Below, in pieces: positions 45,490-56,089 of a stretch of DNA of 64,000 nt. This stretch comes from Enterobacter genomosp. O (GTDB lineage: Bacteria > Pseudomonadota > Gammaproteobacteria > Enterobacterales > Enterobacteriaceae). A program made the position numbers and the translations under genes. Each line of letters starts with the position of its first letter. The first letter of the stretch is position 1. Below the pieces are notes generated by a model. It ran no database searches and had not been told where the DNA came from. It saw only the letters and a list, made by a program, of their open reading frames with translations. The DNA lies in the NCBI RefSeq assembly GCF_001022965.1, contig NZ_LECZ01000021.1, positions 62,001 through 126,000 on the forward strand, given 5' to 3'.

Positions 45490-46707
45490 ATGCCCGAACC
45501 TGCCGCTGAACCGGCACTGAGCGGACTGCGCCTCAATCTGCGCATCGTTTCCGTCGTTATTTTCAACTTTGCCAGCTATCTGACCATTGGCCTGCCGCTG
45601 GCGGTCCTGCCGGGCTATGTCCATGACGTCATGGGCTTTAGCGCCTTCTGGGCGGGGCTGGTGATTAGCCTGCAGTATTTCGCTACGCTCCTGAGCCGCC
45701 CGCATGCCGGGCGCTACGCGGACGCGTTCGGTCCAAAAAGCATCGTGGTGGTCGGGTTGTGCGGCTGTTTCCTGAGCGGCCTGAGCTACCTGCTGGCTGC
45801 CACAACCAGCCACTGGCCGCTGGTCAGCCTGGTGCTGCTCTGCCTAGGGCGCGTTATCCTGGGCATTGGGCAAAGCCTGGCGGGAACCGGCTCGACGCTG
45901 TGGGGAGTGGGGGTGGTCGGCGCGCCGCACATTGGCCGGGTGATCTCCTGGAACGGTATTGTTACCTACGGCGCGATGGCGCTCGGTGCACCGCTCGGCG
46001 TGGCCTGCTATGCGTTTGGCGGCCTGTACGGGCTGGCCATCACCATTATGGCGGTCGCACTTCTGGCAATCCTCTTTGCGCTGCCGCGCCCGAAGGTGAA
46101 GGCCAGCAAGGGCAAGCCGCTGCCGTTTCGGGCGGTGCTGGGGCGCGTCTGGCCGTACGGCATGGCGCTGGCGCTGGCGACCACCGGCTTCGGTGTCATT
46201 GCGACCTTCATTACCCTGTTCTATGACGCCAAAGGCTGGGACGGCGCAGCCTTTGCGCTAACCCTGTTCAGCTGCGCGTTTGTGGGCGCGCGTTTACTTT
46301 TCCCTAACGGTATCAACCGCCTGGGCGGGCTGAATGTGGCGATGATCTGTTTTGCGGTCGAAATCGTCGGGCTGCTGTTGACCGGCATCGCCATGGTGCC
46401 GTGGGTCGCGAAAGTGGGCGTATTCCTCGCGGGGGCGGGTTTTTCACTGGTCTTCCCGGCGCTGGGCGTGGTGGCGGTCAAAGCCGTGCCGCAGCAGAAC
46501 CAGGGGGCGGCGCTGGCGACCTATACGGTCTTTATGGATATGTCTTTAGGGATTACCGGCCCGCTGGCGGGGCTGGTGATGAGCTGGGCAGGGGTTCCGG
46601 TTATCTATCTTGCTGCGGCGGGCCTGGTGGTTATCGCCCTGATGCTGACGTGGCGGCTAAAAAAATGGCCCCCGGTGCAGGCACCGGAGGCCACGTCATC
46701 ATCGTGA
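45490..46707 (+). CDS. yhhS: MFS transporter YhhS
   Basis: A 405-residue major facilitator protein with 12 hydrophobic segments, near-identical in length and sequence to E. coli YhhS (GYVHDVMGFSAFWAGLVISL, FITLFYDAKGWDGAAF). The E. coli protein has been linked to arabinose/drug efflux families; its true substrate is uncertain. Convergent with dcrB, whose stop is 4 bases away. Confidence 0.95.
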   Translation: MPEPAAEPALSGLRLNLRIVSVVIFNFASYLTIGLPLAVLPGYVHDVMGFSAFWAGLVISLQYFATLLSRPHAGRYADAFGPKSIVVVGLCGCFLSGLSYLLAATTSHWPLVSLVLLCLGRVILGIGQSLAGTGSTLWGVGVVGAPHIGRVISWNGIVTYGAMALGAPLGVACYAFGGLYGLAITIMAVALLAILFALPRPKVKASKGKPLPFRAVLGRVWPYGMALALATTGFGVIATFITLFYDAKGWDGAAFALTLFSCAFVGARLLFPNGINRLGGLNVAMICFAVEIVGLLLTGIAMVPWVAKVGVFLAGAGFSLVFPALGVVAVKAVPQQNQGAALATYTVFMDMSLGITGPLAGLVMSWAGVPVIYLAAAGLVVIALMLTWRLKKWPPVQAPEATSSS

Positions 46708-46711
46708 AGAC

Positions 46712-47269
46712 TTACTGGATCACGATGGTGTTAATGATATTTTCAGCAGCCGTCTGCGCTTTCTGCTGGTTTTCCGCAGGCAGGGTGATCTGCAGGGTCA
46801 GCAGTTTGTTATCAACCTTGCCCAGCACCACGGAAGAGTAGGCGGTCTGGCCTTTAGCGGAGATGATGCTGTCCAGCTGCTGCAGCGTGTGGCCTTTCAG
46901 TTCGATGGACTTATTGGTAACCACCTGCAGCTGCGGATCGCGGCCGCGCTGCTGGTCTTCCAGACGTTTGGACAGTACGGCCAGGTCTTCGCTGGTGTCG
47001 TCGCCCACAATCACAATGACCGCTTTCTGCCCGGTTGCGTCGGAGTAAACGTGCATATTGTTCGCCTGGGTGCCCAGCTTGCCGCTCTGGTCAGTCATAT
47101 CGGCTGGCAGAGAGAAGCTGAGTTTGCCATCCATCAGATTCACCGGCTGGCCGGTCGCATTGCTCTCTGCGGATGCGCCCTGAGCAGGCGTTTTCGTGTC
47201 GCTGTTATCACAGGCTGCAAGACCCACAACCAGCAGGCCAATCCCGACATATTTAACCAGATTGCGCAT
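46712..47269 (-). CDS. dcrB: lipoprotein DcrB
   Basis: A 185-residue inner-membrane-associated lipoprotein with signal segment and lipobox LAAC near residue 19-20. In E. coli dcrB is needed for phage C1/C6 adsorption and affects envelope lipoprotein maturation. Conserved length and neighbours (yhhS, yhhQ). Confidence 0.94.
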   Translation of the reverse strand: MRNLVKYVGIGLLVVGLAACDNSDTKTPAQGASAESNATGQPVNLMDGKLSFSLPADMTDQSGKLGTQANNMHVYSDATGQKAVIVIVGDDTSEDLAVLSKRLEDQQRGRDPQLQVVTNKSIELKGHTLQQLDSIISAKGQTAYSSVVLGKVDNKLLTLQITLPAENQQKAQTAAENIINTIVIQ

Positions 47270-47341
47270 TGACTTCTTCCTTTCGATAAACGGCCATAAC
47301 GGCTCATTCGATCATCTTATCACAACTGATAAAGCGAACCC

Positions 47342-48007
47342 TTAACCAGCCTGCAATGCCGTGATTTCAGATTTATCTGCCAGCCTTTTCAGCAGCATAT
47401 TCAGCAGTACGCCGTACATAGGCAGGAAGAAGACAATGCTGATGAGCACCTTGAAGCAGTAGTCCACCAGCGCGATTTCCATCCAGTGCTCGGCCATAAA
47501 CGCATCCGGGCTGCGCCAGAAGGCGATGAAGAAGAAGGCCAGCGTATCGCTCACGTTACCGAACAGCGTCGAGGCAGTGGGCGCCATCCACCAGCGATGA
47601 TTCTGACGCAGGCGGTTAAACACGTGCACGTCGAGGATCTGCCCCAGCGCGTAGGCCATAAAGCTCGCCGCGGCGATACGGGCAACAAACAGGTTGAAGT
47701 GGGTTAATGCCTCAAAGCCCTGCCAGCTTCCCATATAAAACAGGGAGGACACCACGTACGAGATGAATAGCGCCGGAAGCATGACGGCAAAAATAATGCG
47801 GCGGGCCAGCGGTGCGCCAAAAATACGTACGGTTAAATCCGTGGCGAGGAAAATAAACGGAAAACTGAACGCGCCCCAGGTGGTGTGAAAACCAAAAATG
47901 GAGATGGGGAGCTGCACCAGATAGTTACTGGAGGTAATCACCAGCAGGTGAAAAAGGGAAAGCCAGAACAACGCTTTTACGCGCTGCGATTCAGAAAACT
48001 GCGTCAT
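47342..48007 (-). CDS. yhhQ: queuosine precursor transporter YhhQ
   Basis: A 221-residue membrane protein of the Vut_1/COG1738 family with about six hydrophobic segments, importing preQ0/preQ1 for queuosine synthesis. Signature segments FLATDLTVRIFGAPLARRI and GQILDVHVFNRLR are present. Length equals E. coli. The AAGG ribosome site 7 bases before the ATG is part of a leader that fits a preQ1-I pseudoknot, so translation may be shut off by its own substrate. Divergent from tusA. Confidence 0.95.
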   Translation of the reverse strand: MTQFSESQRVKALFWLSLFHLLVITSSNYLVQLPISIFGFHTTWGAFSFPFIFLATDLTVRIFGAPLARRIIFAVMLPALFISYVVSSLFYMGSWQGFEALTHFNLFVARIAAASFMAYALGQILDVHVFNRLRQNHRWWMAPTASTLFGNVSDTLAFFFIAFWRSPDAFMAEHWMEIALVDYCFKVLISIVFFLPMYGVLLNMLLKRLADKSEITALQAG

Positions 48008-48014
48008 ATTGTGA

Positions 48015-48045
48015 CCTTTTTATACGTTGGGGTGAGGGAACCCAA
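48015..48045 (-). promoter_or_regulatory. candidate preQ1-I riboswitch of yhhQ
   Basis: On the minus strand: stem TTGGG/CCCAA, loop TTCCCTCAC with a C just before the 3' arm (the position that binds preQ1 in class I), then an A-rich tail TATAAAAA and GG. The loop CCC can pair with the tail GG, which is the yhhQ Shine-Dalgarno, making an H-type pseudoknot. The tail is two bases shorter than in the Thermoanaerobacter aptamer I compared from memory. Gene context is ideal. Confidence 0.55.
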
Positions 48046-48174
48046 TAAAAACCGCAGCATGATACTGCTTTGGCAGGACATTGCAATGGTTAGTTTTTAC
48101 GCAATCGTTAACCTGGTTTGCATTGACTGCAACGGGGCGTAAACTACAGCCGTTTTTACCTGACCGAGAAGATC

Positions 48175-48417
48175 ATGACCGACCTGTTTTCCAGCCCAGA
48201 CCACACCCTTGATGCCCAGGGCCTTCGCTGCCCGGAGCCGGTAATGATGGTACGTAAAACCGTGCGCAACATGCAGACCGGTGAAACGCTGCTGATCGTC
48301 GCCGACGACCCGGCCACCACGCGCGATATCCCCGGTTTTTGTACCTTTATGGAGCATGAGCTGGTGGCCCAGCAAACCGACGCGCTGCCGTACCGGTATT
48401 TGATTCGTAAGGGTTAG
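48175..48417 (+). CDS. tusA: sulfurtransferase TusA
   Basis: Small cytoplasmic sulfur carrier that takes persulfide from IscS and passes it to TusBCD for 2-thiolation of tRNA wobble uridine. 80 residues with the active Cys19 in [10 protein letters not shown]. Divergent from yhhQ. In E. coli K-12 its next neighbour downstream is zntA; here it is the convergent yhgN. Confidence 0.96.
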   Translation: MTDLFSSPDHTLDAQGLRCPEPVMMVRKTVRNMQTGETLLIVADDPATTRDIPGFCTFMEHELVAQQTDALPYRYLIRKG

Positions 48418-48430
48418 TCCTCTGCGGCCT

Positions 48431-48471
48431 GATGCCCTCACCCCGGCCCTCTCCCACGGGGAGAGGGAGCA
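48431..48471. repeat. CCCTCTCCC-family intergenic repeat, copy C (inverted)
   Basis: GATGCCCTCACCCCGG followed by CCCTCTCCCACGGGGAGAGGG, i.e. the repeat in reverse orientation. It lies between the convergent tusA and yhgN, at a point where E. coli order is broken. Confidence 0.8.
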
Positions 48472-48477
48472 AACACT

Positions 48478-48505
48478 AAAAACGGCAATCTTTGATTGCC
48501 GTTTT
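48478..48505. terminator. bidirectional terminator between tusA and yhgN
   Basis: CGGCAATC (48483-48490), TTT, GATTGCCG (48494-48501), flanked by A-run and T-run. Serves both convergent genes. Confidence 0.85.
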
Positions 48506-48513
48506 GCGTTTAC

Positions 48514-49107
48514 CTAGCCTTTCATCCACGCCCTGATCCCGTCCAGGAACATCTGCGTCGCCATCATCACCAGAATCAGCCCCATCAGACGCTCCAGCGC
48601 GTTCACCCCTTTTTCGCCCAGCAGGCGCAGGAACAGCGACGACTGCAGCAGGATAATAAATGTCCCGCCCCAGGCAATCAGCAGGGCAATCACCAGATGG
48701 CTCATCTGATTCGGATACTGATGCGACAGCAGCATCAGCGTGGCCAGAATAGTTGGCCCGGCAACGAGGGGAATCGCCAGCGGCACAATAAACGGCTCTT
48801 CACCCGCAGGCAGGCCGCTGCTGCTGCCTTCCGCGCTCGGGAAAATCATCTTAATGGCAATTAGGAACAGAATAATCCCGCCGGAAATCGACACGGTTTC
48901 GGCGCGCAGGTTCAGGAACGCGAGGATTTTTTCTCCCGCAAACAGGAAGATAAACATCACCAGCAGGGCGATAAGCAGCTCGCGGATCATGATCGCCCGG
49001 CGTCGCTTCGGCTCGGTGTGCTTCAGCACCGACATGAAGATCGGCAGGTTGCCCAGCGGATCCATTATCAGGATCAATAAAACCGCGGCGGAAATGATTT
49101 CACTCAT
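48514..49107 (-). CDS. yhgN: MarC-family membrane protein YhgN
   Basis: A 197-residue inner-membrane protein with six hydrophobic segments, same length as E. coli YhgN (MDPLGNLPIFMSVLKH, PLAIPLVAGPTILATLM). Substrate unknown; the family has been annotated as antibiotic or amino-acid related. It is divergent from asd, as in E. coli; downstream gntU is absent. Confidence 0.94.
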   Translation of the reverse strand: MSEIISAAVLLILIMDPLGNLPIFMSVLKHTEPKRRRAIMIRELLIALLVMFIFLFAGEKILAFLNLRAETVSISGGIILFLIAIKMIFPSAEGSSSGLPAGEEPFIVPLAIPLVAGPTILATLMLLSHQYPNQMSHLVIALLIAWGGTFIILLQSSLFLRLLGEKGVNALERLMGLILVMMATQMFLDGIRAWMKG

Positions 49108-49284
49108 GTAAATTATCCCTGAAACTCTCTATGGTTATTATGATGATTAGCTCTTTTTCTGATTGCCCGGCAATCATCGATTAATTTCGCTTGCGACTTT
49201 GGCAGCATTTTGTAATGTGAAGCATATCCCAGTTCAATACTGGCTTGCACAAACAGCACACACCCTCAGCAGGAAAAAAATGCT

Positions 49285-50388
49285 ATGAAAAACGTTGGTT
49301 TTATCGGCTGGCGCGGTATGGTCGGCTCTGTACTCATGCAACGCATGGTTGAAGAGCGCGATTTCGACGCTATCCGCCCGGTCTTCTTCTCCACTTCCCA
49401 GCTCGGCCAGGCTGCTCCGTCCTTTGGTGGTACCACAGGCACGTTGCAGGATGCTTACGATCTGGAAGCGCTGAAGGCACTCGACATTATTGTCACGTGC
49501 CAGGGCGGCGATTATACCAACGAAATCTATCCAAAGCTGCGTGAAAGCGGCTGGCAGGGCTACTGGATTGACGCGGCTTCTTCGCTGCGTATGAAAGACG
49601 ATGCCATCATTATTCTCGACCCGGTTAACCAGGGCGTGATCACCGATGGCCTGAACAACGGCGTGAAAACCTTTGTTGGCGGCAACTGTACCGTTAGCCT
49701 GATGCTGATGTCCCTCGGCGGCCTGTTCGCGCAGGACCTGGTGGAGTGGGTCTCCGTGGCGACCTACCAGGCGGCGTCCGGCGGCGGCGCGCGTCATATG
49801 CGCGAGCTGCTGACCCAGATGGGCCAGCTGCACCAGAGCGTTGCGACCGAGCTGGCAAACCCGGCGTCCGCGATTCTGGATATTGAACGTAAAGTCACTC
49901 AACTGACCCGCAGCGGCGAGCTGCCGGTGGATAACTTTGGCGTACCGCTGGCCGGTGGCCTGATCCCGTGGATCGACAAACAGCTGGATAACGGCCAGAC
50001 CCGCGAAGAGTGGAAGGGCCAGGCCGAGACCAACAAAATTCTCGCGACCGCGAACACCATTCCGGTTGACGGTCTGTGCGTGCGCATCGGCGCGCTGCGC
50101 TGCCACAGCCAGGCCTTCACCATTAAACTGAAAAAAGATGTGTCTATTCCGACCGTGGAAGAGCTGCTGGCTGCGCACAACCCGTGGGCGAAAGTGGTGC
50201 CAAACGATCGCGATATCACCATGCGTGAACTGACGCCTGCGGCGGTTACCGGCACGCTGACCACGCCGGTTGGCCGTCTGCGTAAGCTGAACATGGGGCC
50301 GGAGTATCTCTCCGCGTTCACCGTGGGTGACCAGCTCTTATGGGGCGCGGCAGAACCGCTGCGCCGCATGCTGCGCCAGCTAGCGTAA
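49285..50388 (+). CDS. asd: aspartate-semialdehyde dehydrogenase
   Basis: Makes L-aspartate-semialdehyde from aspartyl phosphate, the branch point to lysine, diaminopimelate, methionine and threonine; essential for the cell wall. 367 residues with NADP motif [11 protein letters not shown] (5-15) and catalytic Cys135 (GGNCTVSLM). AGGAAAA precedes the ATG. Followed by a strong terminator. Confidence 0.98.
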   Translation: MKNVGFIGWRGMVGSVLMQRMVEERDFDAIRPVFFSTSQLGQAAPSFGGTTGTLQDAYDLEALKALDIIVTCQGGDYTNEIYPKLRESGWQGYWIDAASSLRMKDDAIIILDPVNQGVITDGLNNGVKTFVGGNCTVSLMLMSLGGLFAQDLVEWVSVATYQAASGGGARHMRELLTQMGQLHQSVATELANPASAILDIERKVTQLTRSGELPVDNFGVPLAGGLIPWIDKQLDNGQTREEWKGQAETNKILATANTIPVDGLCVRIGALRCHSQAFTIKLKKDVSIPTVEELLAAHNPWAKVVPNDRDITMRELTPAAVTGTLTTPVGRLRKLNMGPEYLSAFTVGDQLLWGAAEPLRRMLRQLA

Positions 50389-50403
50389 TAATTTGTTAAC
50401 GAC

Positions 50404-50431
50404 AAGGGGGTGATTTTCACCCCCTTTTTTT
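50404..50431 (+). terminator. intrinsic terminator of asd
   Basis: GGGGGTGA (50406-50413), short loop, TCACCCCC (50417-50424), then seven T. The remaining 188 bases before glgB hold no gene that I can support. Confidence 0.95.
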
Positions 50432-50619
50432 GCGTACTACATGGAGTAAAACGCATATGTCTTATTTTTATCAGGAGTCGTGTAGAGCGTTGGCTATGCT
50501 TTAAGGAAGAGTCATTTCTTACCTGAGGTTAGGACGGGCTGACAGGATGCCCGTTCAGGTCACATTAAAGTCGTCCCAGGCGCTATAAAAGGACGACATA
50601 AAAAAACAGGATGAATACC

Positions 50620-52806
50620 ATGTCCGATCGTGTGGATAGAGACGTGATTAATGCGCTTATTGCGGGTCATTTTGCCGACCCCTTTTCCGTGCTTGGGATG
50701 CATCATACTGAGGCTGGTCTGGAAGTTCGGGCATTGTTACCGGATGCCACCGAAGTGTGGGTCATTGAACCCAAAACCGGCCGCAAGGTGGGTAATCTGG
50801 AATGCCTCGATTCACGTGGCTTCTTCTCCGGGGTAATGCCCCGTCGTAAAAACCCCTTTCGTTACCAGCTCGCCGTCATCTGGCACGGCCAGCAGAACCT
50901 GATTGACGACCCCTATAGTTTTGGCCCGCTCTTAAAAGAGATGGACGCCTGGCTGCTGTCTGAAGGGACCCACCTGCGACCTTATGAAACGCTGGGTGCC
51001 CATGCGGACACGATGGACGGTATCACCGGCACGCGGTTTGCCGTGTGGGCGCCAAATGCCCAGCGCGTCTCCGTTGTCGGACAGTTCAACTACTGGGACG
51101 GGCGCCGTCACCCGATGCGCCTGCGCCGCGAAACCGGCATCTGGGAGCTGTTTATCCCCGGGGCGCACAACGGGCAGCTCTATAAGTTCGAGATGATCGA
51201 CGCCAACGGCAAGCTGCGCATTAAATCCGACCCTTATGCCTTTGAAGCGCAGATGCGCCCGGAGACCGCATCGCTAATCTGCGGCCTGCCGGAGAAAGTC
51301 GTCCAGACGGAGGAACGCAAGCAGGCCAACCGCTTTGATGCGCCGATCTCCGTTTATGAGGTCCATCTCGGCTCATGGCGTCGCCACACCGATAACAACT
51401 TCTGGCTGAGCTACCGGGAGCTGGCCGACCAGCTTGTTCCGTACGCCAAATGGATGGGCTTTACCCACCTGGAGCTGCTGCCGGTCAATGAACACCCGTT
51501 CGACGGCAGCTGGGGCTATCAGCCCACCGGGCTGTATGCGCCAACGCGCCGCTTCGGCACGCGCGATGACTTCCGCTACTTCATTGATGCCGCGCACGCC
51601 GCCGGGCTGAACGTGATCCTCGACTGGGTGCCGGGTCACTTCCCGTCGGATGATTTTGCGCTGGCAGAGTTTGACGGCACGAAGCTGTACGAGCACAGCG
51701 ACCCGCGCGAAGGCTATCACCAGGACTGGAATACGCTGATCTACAACTACGGTCGCCGTGAAGTGTCGAACTACCTGGTCGGGAACGCGCTGTACTGGAT
51801 CGAGCGCTTCGGCATTGATGCCCTGCGCGTCGATGCGGTGGCGTCGATGATCTACCGCGACTACAGCCGCAAAGAGGGCGAGTGGATCCCGAACGAGTTT
51901 GGCGGCCGTGAAAACCTGGAAGCGATTGAGTTTCTGCGCAGCACCAACCGCATTATCGGTGAGCAGGTCGACGGTGCCGTCACCATGGCGGAAGAGTCCA
52001 CTGATTTCCCGGGCGTCTCCCGTCCGCCGTCAATGGGGGGACTGGGCTTCTGGTACAAGTGGAACCTCGGCTGGATGCACGACACGCTTGACTACATGAA
52101 GCTCGATCCGGTTTATCGCCAGTACCATCACGACAAACTTACGTTCGGGCTGCTCTATAACTACACCGAAAACTTCATGCTGCCGCTATCGCACGACGAA
52201 GTGGTGCACGGCAAGAAATCCATACTCGACCGCATGCCGGGCGACGCGTGGCAGAAGTTTGCCAACCTGCGCGCCTACTACGGCTGGATGTTTGCTTTCC
52301 CGGGCAAAAAACTGCTGTTTATGGGCAATGAGTTCGCCCAGGGACGCGAGTGGAACCACGACACCAGCCTCGACTGGCATCTGCTGGAAGGCGGCGACAA
52401 CTGGCACCACGGGGTGCAGCGTCTGGTCCGGGACCTGAACCTGACCTATCGCCATCACAAAGCGCTGCACGAGCTGGACTTCGACCCGTACGGCTTTGAG
52501 TGGCTGGTGGTGGATGACCACGAGCGCTCGGTGTTTGTCTTTGTGCGTCGTGACAAAGCGGGTAACGAGATTATCGTCGCCAGCAACTTCACGCCGGTGC
52601 CGCGCCAGCACTATCGCTTTGGCATTAACCAGCCGGGTAAATGGCGCGAAATCCTCAATACCGACTCCATGCATTACCACGGCAGCAACGCCGGTAACGG
52701 CGGGCTGGTACAGAGCGATGCCGTCGAAAGCCACGGGCGGCCCAACTCCCTGAGCCTGACGCTGCCGCCGCTTAGCACTATCTGGCTGGTGCGGGAGGGA
52801 GAATGA
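50620..52806 (+). CDS. glgB: 1,4-alpha-glucan branching enzyme
   Basis: Introduces alpha-1,6 branches into glycogen. From the ATG at 50620 it is 728 residues, the E. coli length; three upstream residues are dropped. N-terminal CBM48-like modules (to about 220) precede the GH13 barrel with RVDAVASM (nucleophile Asp), TMAEESTD (acid Glu) and [11 protein letters not shown] (third Asp). First gene of glgBXCAP; overlaps glgX by 4 bases. Confidence 0.98.
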   Translation: MSDRVDRDVINALIAGHFADPFSVLGMHHTEAGLEVRALLPDATEVWVIEPKTGRKVGNLECLDSRGFFSGVMPRRKNPFRYQLAVIWHGQQNLIDDPYSFGPLLKEMDAWLLSEGTHLRPYETLGAHADTMDGITGTRFAVWAPNAQRVSVVGQFNYWDGRRHPMRLRRETGIWELFIPGAHNGQLYKFEMIDANGKLRIKSDPYAFEAQMRPETASLICGLPEKVVQTEERKQANRFDAPISVYEVHLGSWRRHTDNNFWLSYRELADQLVPYAKWMGFTHLELLPVNEHPFDGSWGYQPTGLYAPTRRFGTRDDFRYFIDAAHAAGLNVILDWVPGHFPSDDFALAEFDGTKLYEHSDPREGYHQDWNTLIYNYGRREVSNYLVGNALYWIERFGIDALRVDAVASMIYRDYSRKEGEWIPNEFGGRENLEAIEFLRSTNRIIGEQVDGAVTMAEESTDFPGVSRPPSMGGLGFWYKWNLGWMHDTLDYMKLDPVYRQYHHDKLTFGLLYNYTENFMLPLSHDEVVHGKKSILDRMPGDAWQKFANLRAYYGWMFAFPGKKLLFMGNEFAQGREWNHDTSLDWHLLEGGDNWHHGVQRLVRDLNLTYRHHKALHELDFDPYGFEWLVVDDHERSVFVFVRRDKAGNEIIVASNFTPVPRQHYRFGINQPGKWREILNTDSMHYHGSNAGNGGLVQSDAVESHGRPNSLSLTLPPLSTIWLVREGE

Positions 52807-54776
52807 CGCAGCTCACGGCAGGTAAACCCGAACCGCTCGGGGCGAGCTTTGACGGAAAGGGGGTGAACTTCACCCTCTTTTCCGCTCACGCGGAGCGGGT
52901 GGAACTGTGCGTGTTTGACGGGGAAGGTAACGAGCACCGTTACGACTTACCGGCGCGCACGGGGGATACCTGGCACGGCTACCTGGCCGGAGGACGGCCG
53001 GGAATGCACTACGGTTTTCGCGTTCACGGTCCCTGGGACCCCGCGCAGGGCCACTGGTTTAACCCGGCGAAGCTGCTGATTGACCCGTGCGCGCACCGCG
53101 TGGACGGCGAGTTTAAAGACGACCTGCTGTTCCACGTGGGCTACGGCGAGCCTGACCACCGCGACAGCGCGCCCGTCGTGCCAAAAAGCGTGGTGGTGAA
53201 CGATCTCTACGACTGGGAAGACGATGCCCCGCCGCGCACGCCGTGGGGAAATACCGTCATTTATGAAGCTCACGTCAAAGGGCTGACGTACCTGCACCCG
53301 TCGATCCCCAAAGAGATGCGCGGCACCTACAAGGCGCTCGGGCATCCGACGATGGTCGCCTACCTGAAACACCTCGGCATCACCGCCCTGGAGCTGCTGC
53401 CCGTGGCGCATTTCGCCAGCGAGCCTCGTCTGCAGCGGCTGGGGCTGAGCAACTACTGGGGCTACAACCCGCTGGCCATGTTCGCGCTCGAACCCCGTTA
53501 TGCCGTCCATCCGGAGAAGGCGCGGGACGAGTTTCGCGATGCGGTGAAGGCGCTCCACGCGGCGGGTATTGAGGTCATTCTGGACGTGGTGCTGAACCAC
53601 AGCGCCGAAAGCGATCTCGACGGTCCGACGCTCTCCATGCGCGGAATTGATAACCGTAGCTATTATTGGATCAGGCAGGATGGCGATTACGAGAACTGGA
53701 CCGGCTGTGGTAACACGCTCAATCTCAGCCATCCGGCGGTCACGCATTTTGCTTATGAATGCCTGAAATATTGGGTGGAAACGTTCCACGTCGACGGTTT
53801 TCGTTTCGACCTGGCGCCCGTGATGGGGCGCACGCCGGCGTTTAGCCAGCAGGCGCCGCTGTTTGAGGCGATAAAAAACTGTCCTGTGCTCTCGCAGGTG
53901 AAGCTCATCGCGGAGCCGTGGGACATCGGCGACGGCGGTTATCAGGTCGGGAATTTCCCGCCGCTGTTTGCCGAGTGGAACGATCACTATCGCGATGCCG
54001 TGCGCCGCTTCTGGCTGGAGCGGAATCTGTCGCTGGGGGAATTTGCCGGACGCTTTGCCGCATCCAGCGATCTCTTTAAGCGTGACGGTAAACGCCCGTC
54101 GGCCACCGTCAATCTGTTAACGGCGCACGACGGTTTTACGCTTCGTGACTGCGTTTGTTTCAATCAGAAACACAATGAGGCAAACGGCGAGGAGAATCGC
54201 GATGGCACTAACAATAACCATAGCTTTAATCATGGTATAGAAGGGTTAGGCGGAAGTCTGGACGTTATCGAGCGGCGGCGCGCCAGCGTCCATGCGCTGC
54301 TGACAACGCTTTTACTGTCGCAGGGCACGCCGATGCTGCTGGCGGGCGACGAGCACGGCCACAGCCAGCACGGTAACAACAATGCGTATTGCCAGGACAA
54401 CACCTTAACCTGGCTCGACTGGGGAGAAGCGAACAGCGGGTTGATCCACTTCACCGCGGCGCTGATCCATCTTCGCCAGCACATCCCCGCGCTGACCGCC
54501 GACCGCTGGTGGGAAGAGGGTGACGGGAACGTTCGCTGGCTGAATCAAGACGCGCAACCGCTAAGCGCGCAAGAGTGGCAACACGGCGTACCGCGCCTGC
54601 AAATCCTGCTGTCGGATAAATGGCTGGTCACGCTGAACGCGACGGATGACGTCGCAGAGATTGTTTTACCTGACGGGGAATGGCGCGCCGTTCCCCCCTT
54701 TGCCGGAGCGGATAATCCGGTAGTAATGGCTGTCTGGCACGGGCCTGCGCACGGAGTGTGCGTATTCCAAAGATGA
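52803..54776 (+). CDS. glgX: glycogen debranching enzyme GlgX
   Basis: Hydrolyses alpha-1,6 branches of phosphorylase-limit glycogen. 657 residues: N-terminal CBM48-like domain then GH13 barrel with [24 protein letters not shown] (nucleophile Asp), LIAEPWDIG (acid Glu) and LTAHDGFTL. Overlaps glgB by 4 bases and ends 17 bases before glgC. Confidence 0.97.
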   Translation: MTQLTAGKPEPLGASFDGKGVNFTLFSAHAERVELCVFDGEGNEHRYDLPARTGDTWHGYLAGGRPGMHYGFRVHGPWDPAQGHWFNPAKLLIDPCAHRVDGEFKDDLLFHVGYGEPDHRDSAPVVPKSVVVNDLYDWEDDAPPRTPWGNTVIYEAHVKGLTYLHPSIPKEMRGTYKALGHPTMVAYLKHLGITALELLPVAHFASEPRLQRLGLSNYWGYNPLAMFALEPRYAVHPEKARDEFRDAVKALHAAGIEVILDVVLNHSAESDLDGPTLSMRGIDNRSYYWIRQDGDYENWTGCGNTLNLSHPAVTHFAYECLKYWVETFHVDGFRFDLAPVMGRTPAFSQQAPLFEAIKNCPVLSQVKLIAEPWDIGDGGYQVGNFPPLFAEWNDHYRDAVRRFWLERNLSLGEFAGRFAASSDLFKRDGKRPSATVNLLTAHDGFTLRDCVCFNQKHNEANGEENRDGTNNNHSFNHGIEGLGGSLDVIERRRASVHALLTTLLLSQGTPMLLAGDEHGHSQHGNNNAYCQDNTLTWLDWGEANSGLIHFTAALIHLRQHIPALTADRWWEEGDGNVRWLNQDAQPLSAQEWQHGVPRLQILLSDKWLVTLNATDDVAEIVLPDGEWRAVPPFAGADNPVVMAVWHGPAHGVCVFQR

Positions 54777-54793
54777 TAAAAAAGGAGTTAGTC

Positions 54794-56089
54794 ATGGTTA
54801 GATTAGAGAAGAACGATCCCTTAATGTTGGCTCGCCAGCTACCATTAAAAACGGTTGCCCTGATACTTGCGGGCGGGCGTGGTACCCGACTGAAAGATTT
54901 GACCATCAAGCGCGCCAAGCCGGCTGTTCACTTTGGTGGTAAGTTCCGCATTATCGACTTTGCGCTCTCCAACTGCCTGAACTCAGGTATTCGCCGCATC
55001 GGCGTCATTACGCAGTATCAGTCGCACACGCTGGTTCAGCATATTCAGCGCGGCTGGTCATTCTTCAGCGAAGAGATGAACGAGTTTGTCGATCTCCTTC
55101 CTGCGCAGCAGCGCGTTCACGGCGAAAACTGGTATCGCGGGACGGCGGATGCGGTCACGCAGAACCTCGATATCATTCGTCGCTATAGCGCGGAATACAT
55201 TGTGATCCTCGCCGGGGATCACATCTACAAGCAAGATTACTCCCACATGCTGATCGACCACGTCGAAAAAGGGGCGCGCTGCACCGTGGCGTGTCTGCCG
55301 GTGCCCGTTGCCGAGGCGACGGCGTTTGGCGTCATGCACGTGGATGCGGATGACAAAATTATCGACTTCGTCGAAAAACCGGCTAACCCGCCAACCATGC
55401 CGGGAGACGACACCAAATCGCTCGCCAGCATGGGGATCTATGTCTTTGATGCAGACTATCTTTATGAGCTGCTGGAAGACGACGACAAAGACGAGAACTC
55501 CAGCCACGACTTCGGTAAAGACATCATTCCGAAAATCACCAAAGCTGGCATGGCGTATGCACATCCTTTCCCGCTGTCCTGCGTGCAGTCAGACCCGAAT
55601 GCAGAACCTTACTGGCGCGATGTGGGAACGCTGGAAGCGTACTGGAAAGCGAACCTCGATCTGGCGTCGGTTACGCCTGAGCTGGATATGTACGACCAGA
55701 ACTGGCCGATTCGTACCCACATGGAATCGCTGCCGCCGGCCAAATTCGTTCAGGACCGCTCCGGCAGCCACGGTATGACGCTGAACTCGCTGGTGTCCGG
55801 CGGGTGCATCATTTCAGGCTCGGTGGTGGTGCAGTCGGTACTGTTCCCCCGCGTGCGGATAAATTCATTCTGTAATATCGATTCGGCAGTCTTATTGCCG
55901 GATGTCTGGGTAGGGCGCTCGTGTCGTCTGCGTCGTTGCGTTATCGACCGTGCCTGCGTCATCCCTGAAGGGATGGTCATTGGCGAGAACGCGGAAGAAG
56001 ACGCGCGTCGTTTCTACCGTTCGGAAGAGGGGATCGTGTTAGTCACACGGGAAATGTTGCGGAAGCTGCAGATCAAACAGGAGCGATGA
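54794..56089 (+). CDS. glgC: glucose-1-phosphate adenylyltransferase
   Basis: Makes ADP-glucose from ATP and glucose-1-phosphate, the controlled step of glycogen synthesis. The ATG at 54794 (AAGGAG upstream) gives 431 residues as in E. coli. The nucleotide motif is [15 protein letters not shown] and [18 protein letters not shown] holds the activator-site lysine; the left-handed beta-helix domain is C-terminal. Overlaps glgA by one base. Confidence 0.98.
   Translation: MVRLEKNDPLMLARQLPLKTVALILAGGRGTRLKDLTIKRAKPAVHFGGKFRIIDFALSNCLNSGIRRIGVITQYQSHTLVQHIQRGWSFFSEEMNEFVDLLPAQQRVHGENWYRGTADAVTQNLDIIRRYSAEYIVILAGDHIYKQDYSHMLIDHVEKGARCTVACLPVPVAEATAFGVMHVDADDKIIDFVEKPANPPTMPGDDTKSLASMGIYVFDADYLYELLEDDDKDENSSHDFGKDIIPKITKAGMAYAHPFPLSCVQSDPNAEPYWRDVGTLEAYWKANLDLASVTPELDMYDQNWPIRTHMESLPPAKFVQDRSGSHGMTLNSLVSGGCIISGSVVVQSVLFPRVRINSFCNIDSAVLLPDVWVGRSCRLRRCVIDRACVIPEGMVIGENAEEDARRFYRSEEGIVLVTREMLRKLQIKQER

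Noticed and set aside
50432..50619. Small ORFs in the asd-glgB gap
   Set aside because: A 15-codon ATG ORF near 50457 has no good ribosome site or recognisable product.
52947..53987. 346-residue antisense ORF across glgX
   Set aside because: Shadow of a conserved GH13 gene; no domain seen.
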